From Deltaproteobacteria bacterium (lineage in GTDB: Bacteria; Desulfobacterota; BSN033; UBA1163): a DNA stretch of 14,063 nt. The stretch covers positions 1 through 14,063 of the forward strand of contig VGRU01000078.1 in assembly GCA_016875255.1 (NCBI GenBank). Direction: 5' to 3'. Within the stretch, counting starts at the first letter, position 1. Every line of letters begins with the position of its first letter. Made by a program: the position numbers and the translations under genes. The notes under the pieces are model-generated. The model did not search any database, had not been told where the DNA came from, and saw only the letters and a program-made list of their open reading frames with translations. Below are positions 7,020 to 14,063 of the stretch, piece by piece.

Positions 7020-10000
7020 GTGGAAAAAGAACAGGTTGAACAGCTTTATAAAGGTCTCGCAGACAGTATTTGCAAGGGTTCCGCAGGCAGTCATGCTGGC
7101 GATGTGATGGTGGTTGGCGGAGGGGTCAGTGGTGTTCAAGCCTCTCTTGACCTCGCCGCCTCGGGTTTTAAGGTTTACCTGGTCGATAGGGCGCCTGCCA
7201 TTGGCGGCAAGATGGCCCAGTTAGACAAAACCTTTCCCACCAACGACTGCTCCATCTGAATACTTGCGCCCAAACTGGTCGAGGTCGGCCGGCATCCCAA
7301 CATAGAAATCCTCACCTATACTGAAGTGGACAGGGTGGAAGGAGAAGCAGGTGAATTCAACGTCACCCTGATCAAGAAGCCCAGATATATTGAAGAGGAA
7401 AAATGTACGGGTTGCGGCGCCTGCGTTGAGTACTGCCCAATCAAGGTCGAGGATGAATATAATCAAAACCTGTCTTTGAATAAGGCCATTCACATCTATT
7501 TCTCTCAGGCCGTTCCTCTGGTCACCTACATCGACGCTAAAAAATGCTCTTTCCTCAAAAATGAGAAATGCGCCATCTGTGAGGGGATCTGCAAGAATAA
7601 CGCTATCGATCTTTGCCAGAAGCCGGAAAAGATAGAAGTGGAGGTGGGGGCGATCGTGCTGTCTCCGGGTTATGAGATATTCGATCCGAAGCTTCAGGGC
7701 GACTATGGCTATGGAACGATGCAGAACGTGGTCACCAGTCTTGATTATGAACGAATCTTATGTTCCACCGGACCCTACGAAGGCGAGATCAGGCGGCCTT
7801 CGGACGGGAAGCATCCACACAAAATAGCGTGGATACAGTGCGTCGGCTCAAGACAGGTTAATCCCTTGGGAGGCAACAGCTACTGCTCAGCCGTATGCTG
7901 CGCCTATACCCAGAAGCAGGTGATCCTGACAAAAGACCATGACGCTCAGGCCGAGTGCACCATCTTTCATAACGATGTTCGGTCTTTTGGAAAAGATTTC
8001 GAACGATTCTATCAGAGGGCGGAAAAGCTTCCCGGGATTCGATTCATAAGAAGCTATGTCTCAATCGGAAAAGAGATACCCGAAACCAAGAATGTGACCC
8101 TACGCTACTCCACCTATGAGGACGGGGTCAAGGAGGAGGAGTTCGACCTCGTGGTATTATCCGTTGGACTAAACCCTCCCGATGATGTGAAGGACCTGGC
8201 TAAGAAGTTCAGCATCGATCTCACTCCGCAGGGATTCTGTAAAACCAATCCTGTCAATCCCATTGAGACCTCCCGCCGGGGAATTTTTGTGAGCGGGGCG
8301 TTTCAGGGCCCGATAGACATTCCGGAGTCGATCGTTACTGCCAGCGGGGCGGACGCCCTTTGCAGTCAGCTGCTTGCCTATCGCCGGGGGGAGCTGTCAA
8401 CGGAAAGGGAATATCCACAGGAAAGGGATGTCGCGGGAGAGAAGCCAAGGGTCGGGGTTTTCGTCTGCCATTGCGGAGCGAATATCGGAAGGGTGGTGAA
8501 CGTCCCTTCCGTAGCCGAATATGCTTCGGGCTTGAAGAATGTGGTCTATGCGGAGGAGGCCCTCTTTGCGTGCGCCACCGACACTGCAAAAAAAATAGCC
8601 GAAACGATCCGGGAGAAAGGGCTGAACCGTGTGGTCGTTGCCGCCTGCACTCCCAGGACGCATGAGCCCCTGTTCCGGGACACGCTTCGTGAAGGGGGAA
8701 TCAATCCATACTACTTTGAAATGGCCAATATCAGAGAGCACTGCTCCTGGGTCCACGCTCGAGAAAAAGAGATGGCCACCCGGAAGGCAAAGGATATCGT
8801 CAGGATGGCAGTGGCCAGGGCGGCCCGTCTCGAGCCGTTGAAGGAATTTGAGCTGCCGGTCGACAAGAGGGCGCTGGTGGTCGGCGGAGGCGTGGCCGGG
8901 ATGACGAGCGCTCTGAGTCTGGCCAACCAGGGATTCGAGGTGTACCTGGTGGAAAGGGATTTGGAATTAGGAGGAGTAGCCCGGAAGATTCATTTCACGC
9001 TTGAAGGGCTCGATGTCCAGGCATACGTGAATGGTCTCGTCAACAAGGTTTACCGGCACCCCCTGCTTCATGTCTCCACCGATGCGACCATCACAACCGT
9101 TTCCGGTTATGTGGGCAACTTCACCACCACAATGAAGGCGGGGTGGATGGCCAAGGAGATACGTCACGGCATAGCGATCATTGCGACCGGCGCCGAGGAA
9201 TACAAGCCCACCGAATATCTTTACGGGAAAGAAGACGGAGTATTGACCCAGCTGGAGTTGGGAGAGCGAATCGCCAGAGGAGAAGAAAGGGTGATCCACT
9301 CCCAGTGTCTGGTGATGATCCAGTGCGTAGGCTGCAGAAATGAAGAAAGAAATTACTGCAGCCGGGTATGCTGCGGCCATTCGGTCAAGAACGCTTTGAA
9401 GCTGAAAGAAATAAACCCCCGGATGGATATCTACATTCTCTTTCGGGATATGAGAACGTATGGCCTGGCGGAGGATTCTTACCGGGAAGCGGCAAACAGG
9501 GACGTGAAGTTCATCCGCTATGAGCCGGAGAGTAAACCCCAGGTGGAAGCTGTCGAGGAGGGGGGGCATCGTTTTCTGAGGGTTACCGTGGCCGATCCTG
9601 TTCTCGGTCAGAAGCTCGAAATAGATGCGGACCTGCTCGCGCTGGCTGCCGCTGTTGTTCCTTCGGCAACGAATGCTGAACTATCCCGTTTTTTCAAGGT
9701 CCCCTTAAATCCGGATGGGTTCTTCCAGGAAGCCCATGTGAAACTGAGACCTGTTGACTTTGCTGCAGAGGGCGTCTTCCTGTGCGGCATGGCCCACTAT
9801 CCCAAGCATATAGCCGAAACGATCAGCCAGGCTTATGGGGCTGCGGGACGGGCGGCGACGATTCTTTCAAAGGATTCTGTCACAGCCTCCGGGGCTGTTT
9901 GCGAGGTGAAGGAGAGCGACTGTGTCTCCTGCGGGGTTTGTCTTTCCGTGTGCGCGTGCGGCGCCATAGAGTTTCGTGGCACACCGCAAGGCAAGAAGGC

Positions 10001-10133
10001 CTGGGTGAATTCCGTTCTCTGTGAAGGAGATGGTCTCTGCACCGCAAAGTGTCCAACGGGGGCTATCCAGTTGAAGCACTTTACCGATGAGGAGCTGGTC
10101 GCCCAGATTGACACGGCGATTGGAGATGTATAG
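7020..10133 (+). CDS. bamE: BamE-like HdrA selenoprotein, two-FAD electron-bifurcating subunit (UGA codon 80 read as Sec)
   Basis: This 1037-residue flavin/iron-sulfur protein resembles the HdrA family and BamE, thought to bifurcate or confurcate electrons in the complex. The reading frame runs through TGA at 7257-7259. Upstream is TNDCSI and downstream [17 protein letters not shown], which together reproduce the CxxC stretch of HdrA with Sec80 replacing the second Cys (Cys77-x-x-Sec80). In order: Rossmann GGGVSG (33-38), Sec80, [4Fe-4S] ligands Cys129/132/135/139, a second set Cys176/184/187/191, IQCVGSR with YCSAVCC (272-294), CHCG (483-486), a second Rossmann GGGVAG (622-627), a second QCVGCR with YCSRVCC (768-785), and a C-terminal ferredoxin (Cys968/971/974/978; Cys1001/Asp1004/Cys1007/Cys1011). 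The GTG start has GAGGT nine bases upstream. The repeated modules suggest fusion of two HdrA units. I recognise the HdrA family with certainty; the assignment as BamE comes from context. Confidence 0.88.
7275..7292 (+). promoter_or_regulatory. Predicted bacterial SECIS hairpin in bamE
   Basis: Downstream of UGA (7257-7259), CUGGUC (7275-7280) pairs with GGCCGG (7287-7292). This is a 6-bp stem with two G-U pairs. The loop GAGGUC lies 22-27 bases after the UGA. The AGGUC in the loop resembles the SelB-binding loop of E. coli fdhF, which sits a similar distance from its UGA. It lies within the coding sequence, as usual for bacterial SECIS elements. Confidence 0.65.
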
Positions 10134-10428
10134 AAACCCCACCCCCACCCTTTCCCTCCCCCTGAAGAGACTGTGTCGCAATAGGGGAAATTATAAAAAT
10201 TGTCATGCCGAACTTGTTTCGGCATCTAATAGAATTAAATAGTTACGAGATCCTGAACCAAGTTCAGGATGACAAAATAGTAATTACGACACAGTCTCGA
10301 AGGGGAGGGAATGCGTTATGCACCTCTCATGATTCCTCCCCCTTCAAGGGGGAGGTTAGGCCGCCGGCTCGGAGAGCCTCTGGCTCGGAGAGAGGGGGAT
10401 GGGAAAATTACTAAGAAGGGGAAAGTGA
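10134..10428. repeat. bamE-bamF gap: composite palindromic repeat, copy 2, plus a GC-rich hairpin
   Basis: Outer arms GAGACTGTGTCGCAAT (10167-10182) and ATTACGACACAGTCTC (10283-10298) pair with one mismatch. Pairing extends outward through a CCCTCCCC/GGGGAGGG stretch (to about 10155 and 10309). Inside are ATGCCGAA/TTCGGCAT (10205-10225) and ATCCTGAA/TTCAGGAT (10250-10270). After the element comes a perfect 8-bp stem CCTCCCCC/GGGGGAGG with a TTCAA loop (10335-10355), then a direct repeat GGCTCGGAGAG (10366-10376 and 10382-10392). There is no T-run for termination and no gene. Confidence 0.8.
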
Positions 10429-11196
10429 ATGAGCGCTGCCATTAAGTTTACCCCGAGAATCCTTGGTTTTGTGTGCCATTGGTGAGGATACGGCGCTGCT
10501 GACCTGGCTGGAGTTTCCAGACTGCAATATACGCCTGAGATCAGGATGGTCCGTGTCATGTGCACCGGCAGAGTCGACCCGGCGTTTATCCTCCGGGCTT
10601 TTTCAAACAGAACAGACGGGGTCTTTATCGGCGGTTGCTGGCCCGGCGAATGTCATTATCCTACTGAAGGGAACATCTATGCATTAAGCATGGCGCTTCT
10701 CATCAGGAAATTGTTGGAGCAGATAGGGGTGAACCCCCAGAGGTTAAAGCTGGAATGGGTCTCTGCGGCTGAAGGAATCCGTTTTGCCGAAGTGATGAAC
10801 AACGTCGTCAAAAAACTTCAGGAATTAGGGCCGATCGGGGAAGGGGAAGGAATAGAACAGAATGCTTTGACCTTCAGACTGAAAGCCGTGGAGAATTTGC
10901 TTCCCTATATTAAGCTGGTGGAAAGAGAGAGGCTGAGCGTGCGTTTTGAGACGGAAGAAAAAGTGATCGAATTTTTCAAGAGTGACGAAGGCGACCGGTT
11001 ATTCCGCGAATTGATTGCAGATCCATTGGCCATAAGCCAGATGATGCTCCTCCTGCGAGAAAACCCCCTTTCCGTAGGAGAAATCTTTGAGAGGTTAGGC
11101 TTGGACGCGTCCGAAATAAGGAGGCACCTTCACCGTTCCGTAAAACAGGGATTCGTCAAGTTCGATGAAGGCCAGAAGCGCTTTGCTCTCGCCTGA
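10429..11196 (+). CDS. bamF: BamF-like selenoprotein: MvhD/FrhD [2Fe-2S] domain fused to a winged-helix C-terminus (UGA codon 19 read as Sec)
   Basis: The gene encodes 255 residues when TGA at 10483-10485 is read as Sec19. The MvhD family carries a [2Fe-2S] cluster and links HdrA to an electron donor. The N-terminus PRILGFVCHW-Sec-GYGAADLAGVSRLQY is the family's signature, with Sec where the second Cys of CxxC normally stands (Cys16, Sec19). Then come VRVMCTGRVDPAF (Cys45) and GGCWPGECHY (Cys70, Cys75). The ATG at 10429 has GAAGGGGAAAG just upstream. Starting at the later in-frame ATG (10546) would delete the signature, so I reject it. Residues about 140-200 are helical. The C-terminal 45 residues (PLSVGEIFERLGLDASEIRRHL...) look like a winged helix. 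BamF is described as a selenocysteine-containing MvhD homologue, which fits. The gene is co-directional with bamE, though 295 bp away. Confidence 0.88.
10508..10520 (+). promoter_or_regulatory. Predicted SECIS hairpin in bamF
   Basis: CUGGA (10508-10512) pairs perfectly with UCCAG (10516-10520) around a GUU loop that starts 28 bases after the UGA (10483-10485). A slightly larger form pairs CUGG (10504-10507) with CCAG (10517-10520) around a nine-base loop. Position and a G at the loop start fit bacterial SECIS rules, but the loop differs from the one in bamE and is very short. Confidence 0.5.
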
Positions 11197-11198
11197 GG

Positions 11199-11321
11199 GA
11201 CTGAATCGCAATCCCGTTCATGGTTCGAGTGCCTCACCATGAACGGGATAAGACATATGATCGATCAATGAACCGTTCGCCCTGAGGTTCTCGAAGGGTG
11301 AACGGTTCATGACGATGCAGT
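11199..11321. repeat. Composite palindromic repeat, copy 3 (degenerate outer arms)
   Basis: Outer arms GACTGAATCGCAAT (11199-11212) and ATGACGATGCAGT (11309-11321) are a decayed version of the GACTGTGTCG arms of copies 1 and 2. Inside are a perfect 12-bp stem CCCGTTCATGGT/ACCATGAACGGG (11213-11247) and a 16-bp stem with one mismatch (11268-11283 with 11295-11310). These are the same two inner families as in copy 1, in swapped order. Confidence 0.78.
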
Positions 11322-11327
11322 AAAATT

Positions 11328-11423
11328 TTAATTACACCCGATAGGCGGGACATTCCTGTCCCGCCTATGTTGGAGGCGGGGTTAGACCTGCAGCAGGCCC
11401 CACCTATCGATTTCTGTAATCAA
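11328..11423. repeat. Second composite palindrome in the bamF-bamG gap
   Basis: A perfect 12-bp stem ATAGGCGGGACA/TGTCCCGCCTAT with a TTCC loop occupies 11341-11368. Next is AGGCGGGG/CCCCACCT (about 11373-11404), and outer arms TTAATTACA..CGATAGG / CCTATCGA..TGTAATCAA enclose both. Bases 11424-11488 up to the next gene show nothing further except purine-rich sequence leading to the ribosome-binding site. Confidence 0.7.
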
Positions 11424-11488
11424 TGAAATGAAATTACCCCAATAACTGAGGGGGCGGGATTCGGGGAGAGACGAAGGTTGGGACAGGA

Positions 11489-11944
11489 ATGATGGATAAC
11501 GATCGAATCGACCAGATTATTGATAAACATCAGGGGAATGCGAGCTCGCTGATTCAAATATTGTTGGAGATTCAGAAAGAAAACCGCTGGCTTTCCAAGG
11601 AGGTCTTAGGGAGGATCAGCGCGAAATTGCAGGTCCCGTTGAGCCGGATCCAGCATATGGTCACTTTTTATAAAGCCTTCAGTTTAGTTCCCAGGGGACG
11701 GCATGAAATTCACATTTGCATGGGGACGGCCTGTCATGTCCGTGGCGCGCCGCGTCTCCTCGACACGGTTCAGGATCTGATTAGAGTGAAACCGGGCGAA
11801 ACGGACTCGGATCTAAGATTCACCCTGGAGACGGTGAACTGCCTGGGCTGCTGTGCTTTAGGGCCCGTGATGGAAGTCGATGGGAAGTATCACGGTAAGG
11901 TGGCGCCCGCCGAGATAGGAAACGTGTTGAAAAAGTACGATTAA
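11489..11944 (+). CDS. bamG: BamG-like NuoE/HoxE-type [2Fe-2S] subunit
   Basis: This 151-residue protein matches NuoE, the 24-kDa subunit of complex I-type NADH dehydrogenase modules, and BamG in the Bam complex. It pairs with the NuoF-like subunit encoded next and carries one [2Fe-2S] cluster. The thioredoxin-like domain shows the ligands Cys77 and Cys82 (CMGTACHVRGA) and Cys118 and Cys122 (NCLGCCALGP). The N-terminal helical part holds the family signature (VPLSRIQHMVTFYKAFSL). Length is normal. Two ATGs stand side by side (11489 and 11492). AGGA directly abuts the first, so initiation may favour the second, which costs one residue. The role of moving electrons between NAD(H) and the rest of the complex is inferred from the family and the neighbours. 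Confidence 0.9.
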   Translation: MMDNDRIDQIIDKHQGNASSLIQILLEIQKENRWLSKEVLGRISAKLQVPLSRIQHMVTFYKAFSLVPRGRHEIHICMGTACHVRGAPRLLDTVQDLIRVKPGETDSDLRFTLETVNCLGCCALGPVMEVDGKYHGKVAPAEIGNVLKKYD

Positions 11945-11946
11945 GG

Positions 11947-12072
11947 CTTAATCCAGCGATAAAAGTGTCATGCTGAATTTATTTCAGCATCTCGTGAGAC
12001 CCTGAAACAAGTTCAGGGTGACAATAAAACCGGTATTATCACAGCCCTTTTCGTGATTATCGCTGGATTAAG
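11947..12072. repeat. Composite palindromic repeat, copy 4, in the bamG-bamH gap
   Basis: A perfect 16-bp outer inverted repeat CTTAATCCAGCGATAA / TTATCGCTGGATTAAG (11947-11962 with 12057-12072) encloses ATGCTGAA/TTCAGCAT (about 11970-11990) and CCCTGAA/TTCAGGG (12000-12018). The inner pair is of the same family as in copy 2, but the outer arms are different. The element ends four bases before the AAGGGAG ribosome-binding site of bamH, so a folded mRNA could affect translation of bamH. Confidence 0.8.
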
Positions 12073-12083
12073 GTTAAGGGAGA

Positions 12084-14000
12084 ATGATGCCAAGGATAAA
12101 CTCACCTGACGAGTTAGAGAAAGTTAGAAACGGAATCGTGTCCCGGAGAGACCCTAACAGGACTTGTATTTCAATATGCGCCGGCACGGGTTGTCTTGCC
12201 TCTGGCGCAAATGAGGTGATCACCGCCTTTAAGGCAGAGATCGAAAAACAAGGTTTAAAGACTGCCGTGGATGCCAAAGGAACCGGTTGCCCTGGATTTT
12301 GCGAGAGAGGGCCGGTGGTAGTGATCTATCCTGAGGAAATCTGCTATCTCGAAGTCAAACCAGAAGATGTTCCCGAGATTGTCTCTCAGACCATCCAGAA
12401 GAAGGTGGTCGATCGTCTGCTCTATGTTGACCCGGCCACAGGCGAGAAGGCATCCCGTGAATCCGATATTCCCTTCTATAAGAATCAGGTGCGAAACATC
12501 ATCGGCAATAACATCAGGATTGATCCTAAGAACATCGATGACTATTTGGCGCTGGGCGGTTATTCTGCGTTAGCCAAAGTTCTCTTCCGGATGACCTCCG
12601 AACAGGTATTGAATGAAGTCAAAAAGGCAGACCTGAGAGGAAGGGGAGGGGGCGGTTTTCCCACGGGGAGAAAGTGGGAGGAATCTCGAAATGGACCTGA
12701 CGAAATAAAGTATGTGATCGTCAATGCCGATGAGGGGGACCCGGGGGCATTCATGGACAGGGCGCTCCTCGAAGGAAACCCTCACTCCATCCTTGAGGGG
12801 TTGACCATCGGAGCCTATGCCATCGGCTCCCACGAGGGCTATATTTACGTTCGTCAGGAATATCCCCTTGCCGTAGAGAATGTGACCATCGCTATCCAGC
12901 AGGCGGAGGAGCATGGTCTTCTTGGGAAAAATATTCTTGGCTCAGGCTTTGATTTCACCGTTAAAGTGCACCAGGGAGCCGGCGCTTTTGTCTCCGGCGA
13001 GTCGAGCGCTTTGATGACGGCATTGGAAGGCAGGGTAGGGGAGCCGAGGCCCAAATATATCCACACAGCCGTCAAGGGTCTATGGGAAAGACCCAGCGTT
13101 TTAAATAATGTTGAGACATGGGCCAATGTGCCGCTGATTATCAATAAAGGCGCTGACTGGTTTGCTCAGTTTGGAACCGAAGGGAGCAAGGGCACGAAGA
13201 TTTTCTCCCTGGTGGGCAAAATCAACAATACCGGCCTTGTGGAAGTGCCCATGGGCATCACCCTGAGAGATATTATCTATAAGGTGGGCGGCGGAATCCC
13301 CGGAGGCAAGAGGTTCAAGGCAGTGCAGACCGGCGGTCCGTCCGGAGGATGTATCCCTGAAGAACAGTTAGATATGAAAGTGGATTTTGATGAACTCACC
13401 AGGGCCGGTTCCATGATGGGTTCAGGCGGGATGATTGTCATGGACGAAGATACCTGCATGGTTGATGTCGCCAGGTACTTCCTTGACTTCCTCAGTGATG
13501 AATCGTGCGGCAAATGCGTTCCGTGCCGCGAGGGCATCAGGCAGATGTTCAAGATTCTATCCAATATCGGCAAAGGGAAGGGAAAAGAGGGCGACATCGA
13601 GCTTCTGGAGGAGCTGTCCGAGACAGCCAGGGAAGCTTCACTCTGCGCTTTGGGTAAGAGCGCTCCCAACCCGGTGCTCAGCACAATCCGCTACTTCAGA
13701 GAGGAATACGAGGCGCACATCAAAGAAAAGAGATGCCCGGCTTACTCCTGCAAGGAACTCCTCTCCTACCATATTGATCCGGAGAAGTGCCAGGCCTGTA
13801 TGACGTGCCTCAAAAAATGCCCTGCAGAGGCGATCAGCGGCGGGAAGAAACAGGTCCATGTCGTTGACCAGGAGAAATGTACGAAGTGCGGGACATGTTT
13901 TGAAGTTTGTCCTCCTCGCTTTGGCGCGGTGAAGAAAATTTCAGGCGAGCCTGTTCCGCCTCCACTGCCTGAAGAAGCAAGAATGATCCTGAGAGAGTAA
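12084..14000 (+). CDS. bamH: BamH-like NuoF/HydB-type flavoprotein with extra ferredoxin domains
   Basis: This 638-residue subunit should bind NAD(H) and FMN and connect them through iron-sulfur clusters to the rest of the complex. Domains in order: an N-terminal thioredoxin-like [2Fe-2S] domain (Cys32, Cys37, Cys69, Cys73); the NuoF core with GRGGGGFPTG (186-195) and VNADEGDPGAFMDR for nucleotide and FMN binding; the SLBB-like part; the N3-type [4Fe-4S] cluster (Cys475, Cys478, Cys481, Cys521); and a C-terminal two-cluster ferredoxin (Cys569/572/575/579 and Cys599/602/605/609). This is the long form seen in bifurcating hydrogenase HydB and BamH, rather than the 440-residue complex I NuoF. 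ATGs lie at 12084 and 12087. AAGGGAG (12076-12082) suits the second slightly better. It pairs with the NuoE-like subunit upstream. Confidence 0.9.
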   Translation: MMPRINSPDELEKVRNGIVSRRDPNRTCISICAGTGCLASGANEVITAFKAEIEKQGLKTAVDAKGTGCPGFCERGPVVVIYPEEICYLEVKPEDVPEIVSQTIQKKVVDRLLYVDPATGEKASRESDIPFYKNQVRNIIGNNIRIDPKNIDDYLALGGYSALAKVLFRMTSEQVLNEVKKADLRGRGGGGFPTGRKWEESRNGPDEIKYVIVNADEGDPGAFMDRALLEGNPHSILEGLTIGAYAIGSHEGYIYVRQEYPLAVENVTIAIQQAEEHGLLGKNILGSGFDFTVKVHQGAGAFVSGESSALMTALEGRVGEPRPKYIHTAVKGLWERPSVLNNVETWANVPLIINKGADWFAQFGTEGSKGTKIFSLVGKINNTGLVEVPMGITLRDIIYKVGGGIPGGKRFKAVQTGGPSGGCIPEEQLDMKVDFDELTRAGSMMGSGGMIVMDEDTCMVDVARYFLDFLSDESCGKCVPCREGIRQMFKILSNIGKGKGKEGDIELLEELSETAREASLCALGKSAPNPVLSTIRYFREEYEAHIKEKRCPAYSCKELLSYHIDPEKCQACMTCLKKCPAEAISGGKKQVHVVDQEKCTKCGTCFEVCPPRFGAVKKISGEPVPPPLPEEARMILRE

Positions 14001-14031
14001 ACCTTAACATTGTACAAAAAGGGAGGTGAGT

Positions 14032-14063
14032 GTGCTTACAAACCTTTACAATGGCGGATTATT
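14032..14063 (+). CDS. Start of a further gene, cut by the window edge
   Basis: A strong GGGAGGTGA (14021-14029) lies 31 bases after the bamH stop. It is followed by GTG at 14032 reading MLTNLYNGGL, open to the window end; GTG at 14030 and ATG at 14051 are alternatives. Ten codons are too few to identify a family. In Geobacter the next gene after bamH is bamI, but I cannot confirm that from this sequence. Confidence 0.45.
   Translation, partial: MLTNLYNGGL

Noticed and set aside
7020..7326. Reading the HdrA-like gene as a small 79-residue ORF plus a separate gene starting at 7326, or as a pseudogene with a stop mutation
   Set aside because: The frame continues past the TGA with highly conserved HdrA sequence ([14 protein letters not shown]), a SECIS-like hairpin follows, and no ribosome-binding site is seen before 7326.
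8967..9569. 200-residue minus-strand ORF inside the HdrA-like gene
   Set aside because: It lies fully antisense to conserved coding sequence with clear cluster and flavin motifs, so it is a reading-frame shadow.
10546..11196. MvhD-like gene starting at the ATG at 10546
   Set aside because: This start would remove the conserved CxxC/Sec cluster motif. The upstream ATG at 10429 has a good ribosome-binding site, and the in-frame UGA sits at the known Sec/Cys position.
11199..12072. CRISPR array or tandem repeat array
   Set aside because: The repeats are scattered palindromes of different families with no regular spacer length, so they are REP-like elements rather than a CRISPR.

Overview
The window reads as part of an anaerobic bacterial chromosome, most likely a sulfate-reducing or syntrophic member of the Desulfobacterota (former Deltaproteobacteria). 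This rests on gene content: a tungsten-type aldehyde ferredoxin oxidoreductase (AOR) family acyl-CoA reductase with its iron-sulfur partner, an HdrA-like flavoprotein, an MvhD-like protein and NuoE/NuoF-like subunits, which is the gene set of class II (ATP-independent) benzoyl-CoA reductase, Bam. Two genes use in-frame UGA as selenocysteine, and the gaps between genes are full of palindromic repeats of kinds common in such genomes. The exact taxon cannot be read from the window.

Layout. Bases 1-583 (minus) hold the start of a periplasmic TAXI-type TRAP solute receptor. Bases 584-937 are a divergent control region with a perfect 18-bp inverted repeat around a TTGACA box. On the plus strand a TetR/FadR-type regulator (938-1561) is coupled by an ATGA overlap to a cytoplasmic molybdopterin/[4Fe-4S] oxidoreductase (1558-3615). 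After about 300 bp of hairpin repeats comes a 68-codon unknown ORF (3918-4124), then the bam-like block: bamB (4261-6219), bamC (6362-6910), bamE/HdrA-like (7020-10133, read through UGA at codon 80), bamF/MvhD-like (10429-11196, read through UGA at codon 19), bamG/NuoE-like (11489-11944) and bamH/NuoF-like (12084-14000). A further gene begins near 14032 and leaves the window.

How the genes could work together (inference from the family): BamGH exchanges electrons with NAD(H), the two-flavin BamE with BamF splits or confurcates electron pairs, and the low-potential branch passes through the BamC clusters to the tungsten site of BamB, which reduces an aromatic or related acyl-CoA ring. The TAXI receptor may bring in an organic acid substrate, and the TetR-type regulator may sense its acyl-CoA.

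The strongest observations are the two selenocysteine codons, each followed by a plausible SECIS hairpin (the one in bamE has an AGGUC loop resembling that of E. coli fdhF); the absence of a BamD gene between bamC and bamE; a BamB pocket that keeps the tungsten-ligand Cys and catalytic His but apparently not two neighbouring pocket residues, suggesting a substrate other than benzoyl-CoA; and composite palindromes in nearly every gap of what should be one operon.
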